From: Plantago major
Lineage: Eukaryota; Streptophyta; Magnoliopsida; Lamiales; Plantaginaceae
DNA: 64,000 nt
Assembly (NCBI GenBank): GCA_026545765.1
Contig: JAIFAC010000440.1
Span: 1-64,000, forward strand
Direction of reading: 5' to 3'
Shown here: positions 36,187 to 47,409 of the stretch, one piece after another
How the letters are laid out: each line of letters opens with the position of its first letter
Position numbering within the stretch: the first letter of the stretch is position 1
Notes under the pieces: generated by a model
What the model was told of the DNA's origin: nothing
What the model saw: only the letters and a program-made list of their open reading frames with translations
Database searches by the model: none
Translations under genes and position numbers: made by a program

Positions 36187-39170
36187 ATGGAAAACTGTCC
36201 CTATAGCAGGGTTATCAACACTATAGCAGGGGGTCCGACTGGAGGGGATAGTAGGAACGCCAGGGAAAGAACCGCTCAAAACCTAAGGAATAATGACAGA
36301 GCCTACGCTCCGCCCGCCCTGAGAGGAACTAACATGATCTCTTTTGATGATAGTGAAATACCTCCCCCAACGTCTGGTGGAGGAGATCTCAAGGATCCTG
36401 ACGTCCCTTTAGTTGTATTTCTCTAGTTATCGCTACTTACAAGGTCAACAAAGTACTTGTGGATACTGGGAGTTCCTCTAACATCATCTCTAAGAGAACG
36501 GTGGATCAGATGAACTTGGGGAGAATTGAATATGGGCAGTCTCATTTCCTAGTAGGATTTGGGGATCAACTAACCCCATAGGAAGTGTACCACTACAAGT
36601 TTCTATGGGAACCTTTCCAGCGAGAATAACTCGAACAGTTCTATTTGTGGTCATGGATCGCGTTTTCGACTACAATGTTATCCTAGGACGTCTGGGACTC
36701 GATCAATTCAAGGCCATCTCATCTCCTCTACACAACAAAGTTAAGTTCCCTACTCCGAATGGTGTCGGAGAGGAAGTTGGGAATGTTAGAGAAGCGTGGG
36801 AATGCTACATTATGTCGACAAGGAACGCCTGGCCTCGTTTCTCACACTGAGAAACCCGAGCCACTCTTACTCGTACCTCTTACCCCAGCTAAAGAGGAAA
36901 TTAGGGCTAGATCTCTGAAAGAGAAATTTCATAAGGAAGCAAGGATTGAACCTCATGAAATCTTGAAAGAAATCCAGTTGATAGAGGGAAACCCAGAAAA
37001 GAAGACCAGGATCGGAACTGAGATGAGCATCGAAGTGGAAATCAAGCCCATACCTTGTCTTAATGATAACTATGATGTCTTTGCTTAGAGTACCGACGAT
37101 CTTAAGGGGATAGACCCGAGGATAGCAGTTCACCGACTAAACATGGATCCTTCGATCAAGTATATCCGCCAGAAAAGAAAGGACTCCGGCCCTGTAGAAG
37201 ATGCTATCATTGCCGGAGAGGTGGAGAGGCTCATGAAAGCGGGACACATTGAAGAAGTAAGATACTCAGATTGGGTCTGCAACGTGGTACTCGCCGAGAA
37301 GGCTCTGGGAAAAATGGAGGATGTGCAATGACTTTACTAGGCTTAACAAGTTTTGCCCAAAGGATCCTTATTCTCTGCCCCGCATCGACCAACTGGTAGA
37401 CTCTACAGCTGGATGTGCTCTTCTAAGCTTCATGGATGCCTATCAAGGTTTTTATCAAATCAGAATGGCTCAAGAAGACGACCTTCTTTGCAGCCGGATG
37501 AGTTTATTGTTTCAAGGTTATGCCATTTGGACTGAAAAATGCTGGAGCTACTTACTAACGTCTGGTAAATAAATTTTTCAAAGAGGAAATTGGCAAGACC
37601 ATGGAAGTATATGTCGATGACATGTTAGTCAAGAGCAAAACGAAAGAGCAACACATTGAACACCTCAACAAGTGCTTCTCGATCTTGAGAAAGTATGGGA
37701 TGCGACTAAACCTGGAAAACTGCACCTTTGGAGTGAAAGGTGGCAAATTTTTCGGTTACATGATCACATAAAGAGGCATCAATGCCAATCCGGAAGAGAT
37801 CAAGACTATTTTGGACTTGCCACAACCAAAGACCATCAATGAGGATCAACAACTCATAGGACGAGTGATGTCCCTAAGCCGCTTCATCTCTAGATCAGCA
37901 GAAAAGAACCTACCTTTCTTTAAGATATTGAGGAAAAGAGATAAGTTTGAGTGGACCAAAGAATGTGAAGAAGCCTTTGACAGCCTAAAGAACTACATCC
38001 TCTCACCTCCACTCTTGTCCAAACCAGTGGAAGGAGAGCCTCTTTACTTATATCTGGCTGTCACAAATGAGGCTATGAGTTCTGTGTTGGTCAGGATCCA
38101 ATCCAATGACCACATGCATGTTTACTACCTGAGCAAGGATCTCGCTGGTCCTGAAACCAGATATGTCCATATTGAAAAGCTAGCTTATGCGCTAGTTTAC
38201 ACCGCCGAGACCGGGTTACTTCAAGTCACATAGGATCGTGGTCCTCACCAGCGAACCTCTGAAACAAGTCTTAGGGAAGCCAAATCAATCTGGACGCTTA
38301 TCTAAATGGGCGATTGAACTGAGTGAGTATGATATTGGATATCAAGCTCCGTTAGCAAAGAAAGCTCAGATCTTAGCCGATTTCTTAGTTGATTACCCTG
38401 AGAAGGATGATGAGAAAACCGATGATCAACTAAAAGAAGTCGACTGCCTAATGATAACACAAGAGGCAGCTCCCTCCGAACAAATGAGAGGCATTGAGAA
38501 AGAAGCAGAGTGGGAAGTCTGTGAGGATGCCCAATTCTTAGGATATCCTCAAGAACCTATGACTGACTCTCTAAGAGTAAGACACATGTTTCTCTTGGAT
38601 GAGGTGCCTAACACTCTTACACTTGCATCCTCCGCCAGGAAGCAAGAAGAGAATCTCAAGAATGTAATGGTGAGAAAGCGCGTAAACTACTTCTCACTCC
38701 CAAACTAAGAACAGGACAAAGACACTGGACGCCACAAGTGGACGGATCTTCACCGAGGCAAGGGGGATTGAATCCACCTCGAGAGTCCCAAGGTGTCCAA
38801 ATGACTACGCTTATCACGCCGACTTCAAAGTGACCAACAATGAAGCCGAGTACTAAGCGCTTCTTACCGACTCAAGATGGCAAAGTCACCCAAGTGAAAA
38901 GAATCAAATCTTAATCGACTCACAACTCGTCAATCTCAATTCTCGGGGTCTTTTGCTACTAAAGGATCAAACTTGATAAAGTACCTGGACTTGCTCAAAA
39001 AAGAAGTGGAACACTTCGAAGAGTTTACACTCGAAAGATTTGATAGAGAGTGGAATGAGAAAGCTGATGCACTTTCGAAGTACGATTCAGCTCCGGGAGC
39101 ACTCGACATGAGAAGCATCATTCTACTGACACTTAGAACTTCCTCACTAATGAGTCCAGGCTTACAAGTT
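36187..39170 (+). pseudogene. Tat protease-reverse transcriptase-RNase H region, with second RNase H
   Basis: The aspartic protease has VDTGSSSNII near 36,457 and the flap-side YNVILGR near 36,675. Reverse transcriptase starts about 37,143, with LVDSTAGCALLSFMDAYQGF near 37,400, MPFGLKNAGATY near 37,525 (then a TAA where CAA is expected) and the catalytic YVDDML at 37,609-37,626. The first RNase H-like segment is 37,960-38,400 (YYLSKDLAGPETRY). A second, archaeal-type RNase H follows at about 38,720-39,110: VDGS and NNEAE-like motifs are visible but damaged, then KEVEHFEEFTLERFDREWNEKADALSKY split here as KEVEHFEEF and EKADALSKY. At least six stops or frame changes occur. Confidence 0.8.
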
Positions 39171-39268
39171 TTCCTCTTGAGCATTGAACGAAGCTGGATG
39201 ACGGACATCTTCAATTACCTTAAGGACGGGTCTTTTCCGTCAGATCTCAAAGAAGCAAAAAGAGTCCT

Positions 39269-40375
39269 ATGCCGAGCCAGCAGATACTTTACAAGAAGTC
39301 CTTCAGTGGTACTCATCTGAGATGCCTTGGACCTCAAGAAGCTAGAACTGTTTTGGAAGAGATTCATAGTGAAAGTTGTGGGAGTCACACAGGAGGTCAA
39401 ACTTTGGCTCAAAAGGTCATAAGACAAGGCTACTACTGGCCAACAATTGATAAGGATGCAGCAAACTTTACTCGAGCATGTGATGATTGCCAATACTATG
39501 CCAACATCCCTCATCGCCCTACTAACCCTATGATTCCGTCAATCATAGCCTGTCCATTTGACCAATGGGGAATAGACATAGTCGGTCCTTTTCTCCGTGG
39601 TACTCACAAAAAGAAGTTCCTCATTGTTGTTGTGGAGTACTTTACTAAATGGGTTGAGGCAAAAGCCTTATCTACCATCACTGAAAGCCAAGTCAAAACC
39701 TTCATTTGGAAGAATATCATTTGCCGCTTTGGTTTGCCTAAAGTTATTGTATCAGACAATGGAGCTCAGATCTCCGAAGCTAAACTTAAGGAATGGTGCA
39801 AATCCTTCAAGATAGAGCAACGATTCACATCCGTTGGCCACCCTCAAGCTAATGGTCAAGCTGAGTCAACAAACAAGACAATTGTTAAGATCCTAGAAAA
39901 AAGGCTAAAGACTTCCCAAGGAAGTTGGACAGATGACTTGGATGGGGTACTTTGGGCATACTGCACTACAGCTAGAACTGCCACTCAAGAGACACCTTTT
40001 TTGTTAGTCTATGGCACCGAGGCAGTCATCCCTTCGGAGATTGCAGTGGAAACCCAAAGAATCCAACAATACCAGCCTATTGAGAATGAAGTGGCAAGGA
40101 TCTATGGCTCGAGCCACTATCACTTGGAACTACCAAGTGACAGTGGCTCGAGCCTATAACAAGAATGTCCATACTAGAGATCTACAAGTCGATTCGTTCT
40201 CGTGGAGAGCGTATATTCTCAGTAAGGTGGGAAAACTTAAGCCTAAATGGGAAGGACCTTACAAGATCATTGGAGCAAGAGTCAATGGGAGCTATGAGTT
40301 AAAGGATGATCAGGGTAGAGTCCTAAAGAGAACTTGGAATGCCAAGAACCTTCAGAATTTTTATGCTAAGGAGTA
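39269..40375 (+). pseudogene. Tat integrase
   Basis: The zinc-binding N-terminus (H..H..CDDC around HLRCLGPQEA and CDDCQYYAN) is followed by the DDE core: Asp in GIDIVGPF (about 39,572), Asp in VSDNGAQ (about 39,750) and Glu in NGQAEST (about 39,855). The frame is open from about 39,320 to 40,159. A shift then leads to the C-terminal part with KWEGPYKIIGARVNGSY (about 40,245-40,300), a GPY/F-like module. There is no chromodomain, as expected for Tat. The second copy in element 2 keeps a fully open integrase core. Confidence 0.85.
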
Positions 40376-41862
40376 CTGTTCCGAGACTACGTCAGTTGTT
40401 TACTTTTGCTTGTTTTCGCTGCTTCAAGCCCACCAGATTTCAGATTTACATCAAATCAATACAACTTCTCTTTTTCAGTTACATCTCTCTCAGGTCCGAC
40501 TTTACTCTTCGGACTCAAACACCCCTCCGAACCATTTACTTAGTTTGCAAAAAAATTGATTGATCAAACAAACATAAGTTTATTTTTCATTCATACAAAG
40601 TTCAAGAAAACAAAGACTCGGACACTTAGGTCCGAGACAAGGACTATACCATCAAGTGCAAGACTTAATAATCGAAAAAACAACCGATCCGAACCACCCT
40701 GTCCCAAGCAAAGAATCTCTTCAGAAAAATCTTCGGAGACGTCCGAACCCAGGTCTCCGAATCAAGGTCTCCGATCGCCCGATACATCTTCTTCATCAAC
40801 AACAGGTCCGAGTGGAGTGTTCGCTAAAGATCCTCGGACCATCTACCTCTTCAACCATTACCATTTTCGAGTTGACAAAAAAGCACTCACGGAAAATGGT
40901 AAATGGTGGAAGAGGTGGACGGGTCAAGGAATTAAACCTTCGAACCAATTATGTGGTGAGCCGACATAAACGACATCGATGAATCAAACTCATTGATCCT
41001 TGCGAAGATCCGCCCTGCAACAACCCCTCGGTTTTAGATGAGCTCCAACCGGGCGGATCACGCATAGGACCGTCGAGTTCGAACCAGTGGGAAGAAACGT
41101 CCGAATCATCGGATCCGAATTGTCTTTTCTTAGAAGGCGGAAATGATGCAAAAGGCCGTACAATATATGTCTATTTATAGAAGCTATAAACCAATCGTGA
41201 TGCGACACGTGTAAAGAAACGATTACGAATGGGCTTGGGCCGTTCTTGGGCCATCACTATTGGGCTTCCGCTCGCAGGATGATAGTCTTTTAACATTTCG
41301 ATACAGGGTCTGAACCAACCTTAAGTGGGTCCGAACCCATTGCTTACCGTGAGCAATTGTATATTCCTCACAAGACAGAAACACTCGGACTTATGCGCAA
41401 CACATAATCTTTTAAATGCTCGACCAAGCTCAAAGATTTATCACTCGGACTATACTTGTTATGATTGATCCGAGGTGCTACCACTTGAAGGATACATCCG
41501 AGCTGTAATATCGGGTCAACGTACACAAGGAGTCGAGACTTTCGGTTCCGACCATCACTTCGCAATCCGAGCCAGTTCTCGATTCTTATCATACGACACG
41601 TAATTACAAGTGTATGTTTGTGAGTTGCCTCGGACTAACTCCCTGGCGACCGAACTAAGAATACTTAAGACAATTGTATAAAGATTGCTTATACTAAGTC
41701 CGAACAGATGTGAACGCATGAAAGGAAAACGGACTCATAGATTAAAAAGAGAATTCTCCGAAGACAGCACAACGCTTTGGATCGAAACATGTACGGATCA
41801 ACAACAAATACCTGAGACAAAATGATAATTGTGTAGCGACAAAACAACAAATTTAAATTGTT
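40376..41862. other. Tat element 1 spacer between integrase and antisense gene
   Basis: No sense ORF of note. Apart from the antisense-oriented promoter block at 41,171-41,290, I see only GC-moderate sequence rich in CGGAC/GTCCG words, shared in part with element 2 (59,305-61,500). Confidence 0.55.
41171..41290 (-). promoter_or_regulatory. Antisense promoter block 2 in Tat element 1
   Basis: On the minus strand in order: several GGCCCA/GGGCCC-type site II motifs (about 41,290-41,230), a G-box CACGTG (41,206-41,211), an inverted CCAAT (ATTGG, about 41,192) and a TATA box CTATAAATAG (41,171-41,180). The same order and spacing recur in element 2 at 59,900-60,012. It points toward the 3' end of integrase, away from the main antisense gene. 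Confidence 0.5.
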
Positions 41863-44800
41863 CTAAGGTCCGAAGACCATCATTACATCATTCACGGGGC
41901 ATACCCTGCCTTCAATGAGTCCGACTCCCAGAAGGATCGGCCTGGGACTCCGGTTGGGCACGATCAGGGACACTCTCTCCGGATCATCATGCTGAGAAGC
42001 CTGGTGCTCGGACAACCTCTTGGCTCGTTCCTCTTTTTTCTTCCGGATGAACTCCGGGCACTCTTCGTACAGATCCAAGTTTGGGTCATGACCCAGCACC
42101 GGACCAGGGATCTTCAGCCACGCATGGTTGTGGTCCGCATACTCCTCGAACGGCACGAAGACATGGGACATCAGGACTTCCGAAACGAAAGAAGGCAAGT
42201 ACGGACCACCGTGATTATACTTGTACTCCTCATTCTCCTCACACACAAGTTCCACGAACTCGAACTTGAACAGAACATCGTCCTCCACATCCTCTGAGAC
42301 AAAGACGGACCCATCCGGTTCATTAAAAGCCGAGATCCCTTCATCCTCCAAGTTGTAGTCATTCGGAACAAGACCCTTCTTTTGGAGTTGGCCCACTGCT
42401 GCATCGAACCCTTCTTGACGATCCAAGTCATACTTGGTATCCAAGTGGAACTTATGCGCGTCCGAGTTTAGATAGTCTCGGACAGCCTCAGTTCGAACCG
42501 TCAGCAGATGCTCGAGCATGCGATCCTTGAAGTTCCAAGAGACCTCAGTGAGATCGTCCATGCCATCCCTATATGCCTCCAAGTCCGTCTCCAAGGCTCG
42601 GATAGCACTTTTCAGCTTTTCATTTTCAGCCTGGGCTTCCTTCAGTGAGGCGAGGGTCTTCTTATACTTCTCTTTATAAGCCACGACCTTGTTCGCCTCG
42701 GCCTCCCTACTCGCCTCGGACTTGGAAAACTCTATTTCCATTGTGGCCCTCCAACCCGCCACCTCTGAACAAGCTCGAACAACAACAGTAAGCTAAGAAC
42801 AAAATTGGAAAAGTCCGAATCAATAAAAGATGACACTTTCAAGGTATTGATTAAGGAACGCATTCGGAACGAAGTATACATTCTGGTGAGCAGCAGCAAG
42901 TTCAGCAATTCTTTCCAGCTCCGGAACTGAAGCCAACCGACTCACCTCAGACTCAAGGTCCGAATCCTCAACCATTATCCCCTTACCCTTCTTAGCTGGG
43001 GGGGGGGTCGGACCTTCAGACGAGCACTTCACGCCGAGCACCAAATTTCACTCACCGAAGTTTTTCTAATGTTTCTGAGGCTTCTTCGCCTTTACCAAAG
43101 AAAGAACTTTGCCCTTGTCCGAGGTGGAATAGTCCGTCTTTTCACCAAATTGCCACCTCCAAAGATCCTCACTTAACGTAGCAAATGCCCGAGGCTCATC
43201 CATCGGAAGTGTAGTGGAAGTCTTGATCAGCTGGTCCCGGACGCCATTTTCTGAGTAGCATTCTGCTTCCTCTTAAGTGCTCTCATTGTCGACATGGTGT
43301 AATTGAACTAAAACACTGCAAGGTCGAAACAAGTACAAGTTAAGTCCGAGTCACTTAATGAGAGGATGAGAAGTTGATAATGCAAGTCCGAAGCAACACA
43401 AGTTAGACCAATAAAACAATAAAACAAACTAATGCCTCGGACTAAGAGAACAATCCGAGTCACTTTCACTTACTGAAATCTTCCTTCCCATCACAGAAGT
43501 TTGGCCCCGAAAGGCCTGCTAGGAACGGAAGTGGTTGGCAAATCAAGCCCCGAATGAAGTACTTCAGGTTCGGTTTCAAAGGAGGGCTCAGATCCACAAT
43601 CAGATGTTCCGGCCGCTGCCTCCAAATCCTAAGCTTTCCTAAGAACTTTTGTTGAAGTCCCATTGGACTCTTTGTACCTCGGACTCACTAGGTTTCAGGG
43701 TGGCTTGGACGAATATATACTTTTGCCACCACTTGATCCCTATCGACGAGATCGGATCCTCAAAGAAAATATAGGCTTGACGAACCACCAGTGTATAAAA
43801 ATACCGGTGAGTCTTGCTCGGTATGATTGAGAAGAGTTTGCAAAAATTATCAAATGTGATCGGAATGTCCTTGTACTTACAAAGGACTCCGAAGCACATA
43901 AGATTTCCGAGCGAGTTCGGAATCACCTGGTGTGGACCAAGTCCGATCCCCTTCAAAACATCCAACAACTCGGACGCCACAGGAAGATGCCATCCACAAT
44001 GCAACGAAGCTTCGTACACACACATATATCCGGGAGGACGATTGTAAAACGCATGAGACTTGTCCGGAATCAAAATCTCCACGGAGTCGGGGATCTCATA
44101 CCTTCTCCTGAGTTTTCCACTTCCTCCGCGTGATGATCGAAGGACATATCGGCAAAATGTCGTCCATGTTCGACTCACCATGGGGGTCCGGATGGGTTAC
44201 TTATAGTCGAGTCCGAGGGTACTTGATGCGTACCACATCATCCCCTTTCTTGCTCCCCTCAGACGGCTGCGTAACAAGCGCCCGACTCGATCATTGGGCC
44301 ACTCAGACGGTCGGACGGTCGGAAAGCTTGATCCGTTTCAATGGAGGGACAGCCTCCTCCTCATCATCATCCTCATCTTCTTCCTCTTCCTTACTTTCCT
44401 CTTCTTCTCCTTTCTCCACATGCCTTTCCTCCGCATGTCTTTCTTCAAATTTTTCGTCTTCGGATGACGAATCCAACTCCACGACTGTTTGAAGAGGAGC
44501 CACGACTGCATCAGATCTTCCATACTGACTCAACATGCCCAACTCCGGGAGAGACTCCGAAGTGTCGTGCACTTCCTCAACGTTGATATCCTGCGGGTCC
44601 GGAACAAAAGGGATGTGACTAAGATTGATCTTAGTGTTATAACCTAAGTTTCAAAGGTTTCAATCTCACCGGGAGTTCCGATTCGTTGCCTGTTCGACGC
44701 GGACGTGGATTGCCTATCGTCCGAGAAACTGTCTCGTGAACCGTCATCACACCCTGCACATGCGAAGACTCCGGGTAATCTTGCATATCTAAATACTTCG

Positions 44801-44990
44801 AACCGGGAATAATTAAACGAAAAGATGGAGAGCTCACATCGGAGGCTTCACCACTTTGATTCGAAGCTTGATTAGCTCCCCTCTGATCTCCGACATCACC
44901 AATGTCAACTTCTTCTAAGTATCGCATCAGACGCCGCTTTGACGATACTCAAGCAAATTTTAACGGTTTTGACTATCGCTCTAGGACATC
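41863..44990 (-). pseudogene. Antisense multi-exon gene of Tat element 1 ('putative gypsy type transposon' family)
   Basis: Coding is antisense to gag-pol. The start ATG at 44,989 follows the intron 1 acceptor by one base, but codon 3 is TAG. Exon 2 (44,990-43,474) encodes an acidic Ser/Glu-rich region and the globular domain with YEIPDSVEILIP, SLHCGWHLPVASELL and NSLGNLMCFGVLCKYK, ending in CDGKEDFS. Intron 2 is 43,473-43,316 (GTAAGT...GCAG). Exon 3 (43,315-42,880) is basic (PPPAKKGKG). Intron 3 is 42,879-42,793. Exon 4 (42,792-41,863) is one open frame of 310 codons: a coiled coil (to about residue 130) and an acidic C-terminus. I recognise the globular domain as the plant 'putative gypsy type transposon' family (PF04195 as I recall it). 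Its molecular function is unknown. Stops and shifts in exons 2-3 make this copy a pseudogene, although exon 4 is intact. Confidence 0.7.
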
Positions 44991-45264
44991 CTAGGGAAAG
45001 AAAGGGAATTCCTATGAGATTTAAAGTTTAAAGTCTGAGAGTCCGTTTATGTAACTTATATTAAAGTCCATAAGGGTCTCGAAGGAAAGGACCACGCGTC
45101 GTCAGACGTAGTTAGTTCGGAGTTAGTACGAAGTTAGTACAAACTACATAGAGCTTCCGAAGAAACTTACTACAAACGTCCGAACGAACTACAGACGACA
45201 CTATGTCCGAACAACCAAAACTTCAAAGTTTTACTACTAAAGGCAAGACGAACAAAAGACTTAC
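44991..45264 (-). other. Intron 1 (5'-UTR) of the antisense gene, element 1
   Basis: The donor is CAA|GTAAGT and the acceptor CCCTAG|G, one base before the ATG. It is 274 nt long, exactly the length of the corresponding intron in element 2. The untranslated exon upstream carries a 19-nt block (45,279-45,297) identical in element 2. Confidence 0.6.
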
Positions 45265-45455
45265 TTGTCAAATACAAAGGTTGGATTGAAGGCAGCTGGA
45301 TGCTTCGGACACTTCTTAAGTTTTCCTCTTCGGAGCGTTACAACACACTTGTTGCGGACCTTCTTTCACTTCGGATCGCCTAAAATTGCTTCTGACTCTT
45401 TCAGATTGCGAAAATTCTCTCTCTAAAAGTGACGAAATGAAAGCTATTGGTGCCC

Positions 45456-45540
45456 TATTTATAGGAGGATATTTTTGGAAACCCAAACGTCACATCACTT
45501 CAGGATAAATCTCGGTCGTAGATCAAAATTCATCCAACGG
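45456..45540 (-). promoter_or_regulatory. Antisense promoter block 1 in Tat element 1
   Basis: A TATA box TATAAATA (45,456-45,463, minus strand) lies about 190 bp upstream of the intron 1 donor, and GAGAGAG-rich leader sequence follows it. Further upstream is a 25-bp block (45,516-45,540) identical to one at 55,821-55,845 in element 2. It would drive the antisense gene. Confidence 0.55.
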
Positions 45541-45639
45541 TATAGTTCAAAATACTAGGTGAAATGACGGATTCGTCCAAAATATTTATTTCACGCATTT
45601 ATTAGAATTCCAACAACACTGAACGCTTGAGATGACACC

Positions 45640-46230
45640 CCATCCTCTTACGGACGGTTGGACCATCCCAAGCACACGGACTCTCGTCCGTTCGGATGTC
45701 CTTACTCGGACCATCCCGAAAAATTGATTATTAGCAAAAGATAAAACTCCATCTTCCGATGGATGATTTATCTTAAGCACACGGACTCTCGTCCGTACGA
45801 ATGTCCCTAATCGGACAATCCCGAAAATTCGATTATTAAGTAACACGGACTCCGTCTGCTCGATGTCCTTACTCGACTATCCCAAAAATCGATTATTAAC
45901 AAACATAAAACCCCATCTTCGATGGATGATTTATCTTAAGCACATGGACTTCGTCTGCTCGATGTCCTTACTGACTATCCCGAAAATTGATTATTAAGTA
46001 ACACGAACTCGTCTGCTCGATGTCCTTACCGACTATCCCAAAAATTGATTATTAACAAAAGATAAAACCCCCATCTTCCGATGGATGATTTATCTTAAGC
46101 ACACGGACTCTCATCCGTTCGGATGTCCCTAATCGGACTATCCCGGAAAGTCGATTCTTAAATAACACGGACTCCCGTCCGTTCGGATGTCCTTCCGCGG
46201 ACCATCCCGATTTTACCACTAACAAAAAGT
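45640..46230 (+). repeat. Tandem array in the 3' region of Tat element 1
   Basis: CACGGACT-type unit starts occur at about 45,673, 45,778, 45,844, 45,945, 46,008, 46,101 and 46,167. The spacing alternates about 100 and 65 bp, giving about three copies of a 167-bp dimer. Long units contain CATCTTCCGATGGATGATTTATC, split as CATCTTCCGATGG and ATGATTTATC; short ones lack it. Tandem repeats in this position are known in Tat/Ogre elements. Confidence 0.8.
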
Positions 46231-46327
46231 GTCCCTTTCCTACGACCCTCGAATCTACACTTAATCTCATTTACAAATACCCCTTTGGAACTTACAGTCC
46301 GAGACCACACTCTCGGACTGTAAGAAA

Positions 46328-46362
46328 AAAGGGGGGCGGGGGGGGGGGGGGGGTGGGGATTA
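46328..46362 (+). repeat. G-rich homopolymer tract in Tat element 1
   Basis: A run of more than 25 G interrupted once by C and once by T lies between the tandem array and the polypurine tract. Element 2 has only a short C/T tract at the matching place (about 55,408-55,420). Confidence 0.6.
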
Positions 46363-46497
46363 AGATAAGGACCTCGGAAGGCACGGACTAAACACCTTTT
46401 TTCTTCTTATGAGGGACGGATTGAATGAAAAACAAAAATGCTCTCTCCACTTTAAACTATAGTTCCACAACTATGTTCTATGAAGATACTTGGAAAC

Positions 46498-46509
46498 TAG
46501 GGGGACATA
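46498..46509 (+). other. Polypurine tract of Tat element 1
   Basis: CTAGGGGGACATA immediately precedes the 3' LTR start. The same sequence, on the other strand, abuts the LTR of element 2 at 55,262-55,274. Confidence 0.75.
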
Positions 46510-47409
46510 TGTTGATACGGAAATATGTCCAATCCGTCATAGATGCCTTTGAAGCGTATCCTAAGGCGATAGATCGTTTCAAGGTCAAAAGGCTCAATGT
46601 CCACCTCGACCTTCCTTAATGAGCATTGAATACCTTGGTCTTCAAGATGATGGTCCACCATCAATACCTCGCCTTCAAGATGATGGTCGATTTGCACTAT
46701 GGTCCGAGCACCATGATGGTCCGACCCGGAGACGTTGATTCGGACGTATGACTCGGACCTCATAAGGAACCAAGTGAACTGGCACCAAGAGAGAGGGCAG
46801 GGTCCGAGGTTAGCGGACCACAGTACTTTAGGAGGATTGTTTAAGTTATCTCACTTCCAAGTGAGTACTGTTCGGACCATTGCTCCGAACCTACCCTTTC
46901 GGACGAAGGTCCGAAATGGATATCAGAAGACTCTAATCTCTTTAGGAAAGACTAAACTACACTCGAAAGCCCAAAAGGGAAATGGATTAAGTCTCCTTAA
47001 TGGGTCATGGGCCTAATAGAGCATTGTTGGTGCAATTTGAGCCTTACACTTGGCACGATCCAACGGAGCCCTTCCTTTTTAGGAGATCTCTATATATATG
47101 GCACACATTTCCAAGTAAATGAACAAGTCAAGTCATCTTTACGAACTAATCTCGATCACTCTATAGAGCAGATTTTCAATCTCTCTCGAGTAAAGTCTCT
47201 GCCCGATTTGACACTTAGCAAACCGGGTCTACGGTTCTAAACCCCTCCCCCCCCCCCCCCAAAGTTAATTGTGCAAGTTCTTTCCCACTGGTTCTTTGGA
47301 GCGCTTTGGACCCTAGCTTTGAACCTTTACTTTGGACGCTCTATGGTGATTTGGACTTGAGTGACTTAGGAAGAACTTATTAAGTGTTTGGGGGACTTCA
47401 CCCTCAACA
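46510..47409 (+). repeat. 3' LTR of Tat element 1
   Basis: Starts TGTTGATACGG and ends CTCAACA. The TATA box is at about 47,090, and the C run at about 47,243-47,260 matches that of the 5' LTR. The two LTRs differ by scattered substitutions and several indels (for example around 46,560-46,690), so the insertion is not recent. Confidence 0.9.

Larger units (their letters stand above)
33399..47409 (+). mobile_element. Complete Tat-lineage Ty3/Gypsy LTR retrotransposon (element 1)
   Basis: Two related LTRs (33,399-34,264 and 46,510-47,409) enclose a primer-binding site, gag, protease, reverse transcriptase, RNase H, a second RNase H-like domain, integrase, a spacer, an antisense gene, a tandem-repeat array and a polypurine tract. 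The total is 14.0 kb. Gypsy domain order, the second RNase H, the antisense gene and the 3' tandem repeats are hallmarks of the Tat lineage. The flanks are TGCCC (33,394-33,398) and CGCCC (47,410-47,414), a 5-bp target duplication with one C/T difference. All sense ORFs are broken, and many stops are explained by C-to-T changes (CAA to TAA, CGA to TGA). Confidence 0.9.

Noticed and set aside
44130..44492. Plus-strand ORF rich in Ser (long poly-Ser tract)
   Set aside because: It is the complement of the Glu/Asp-rich segment of the antisense gene; the minus strand matches element 2, so the Ser tract is a shadow.
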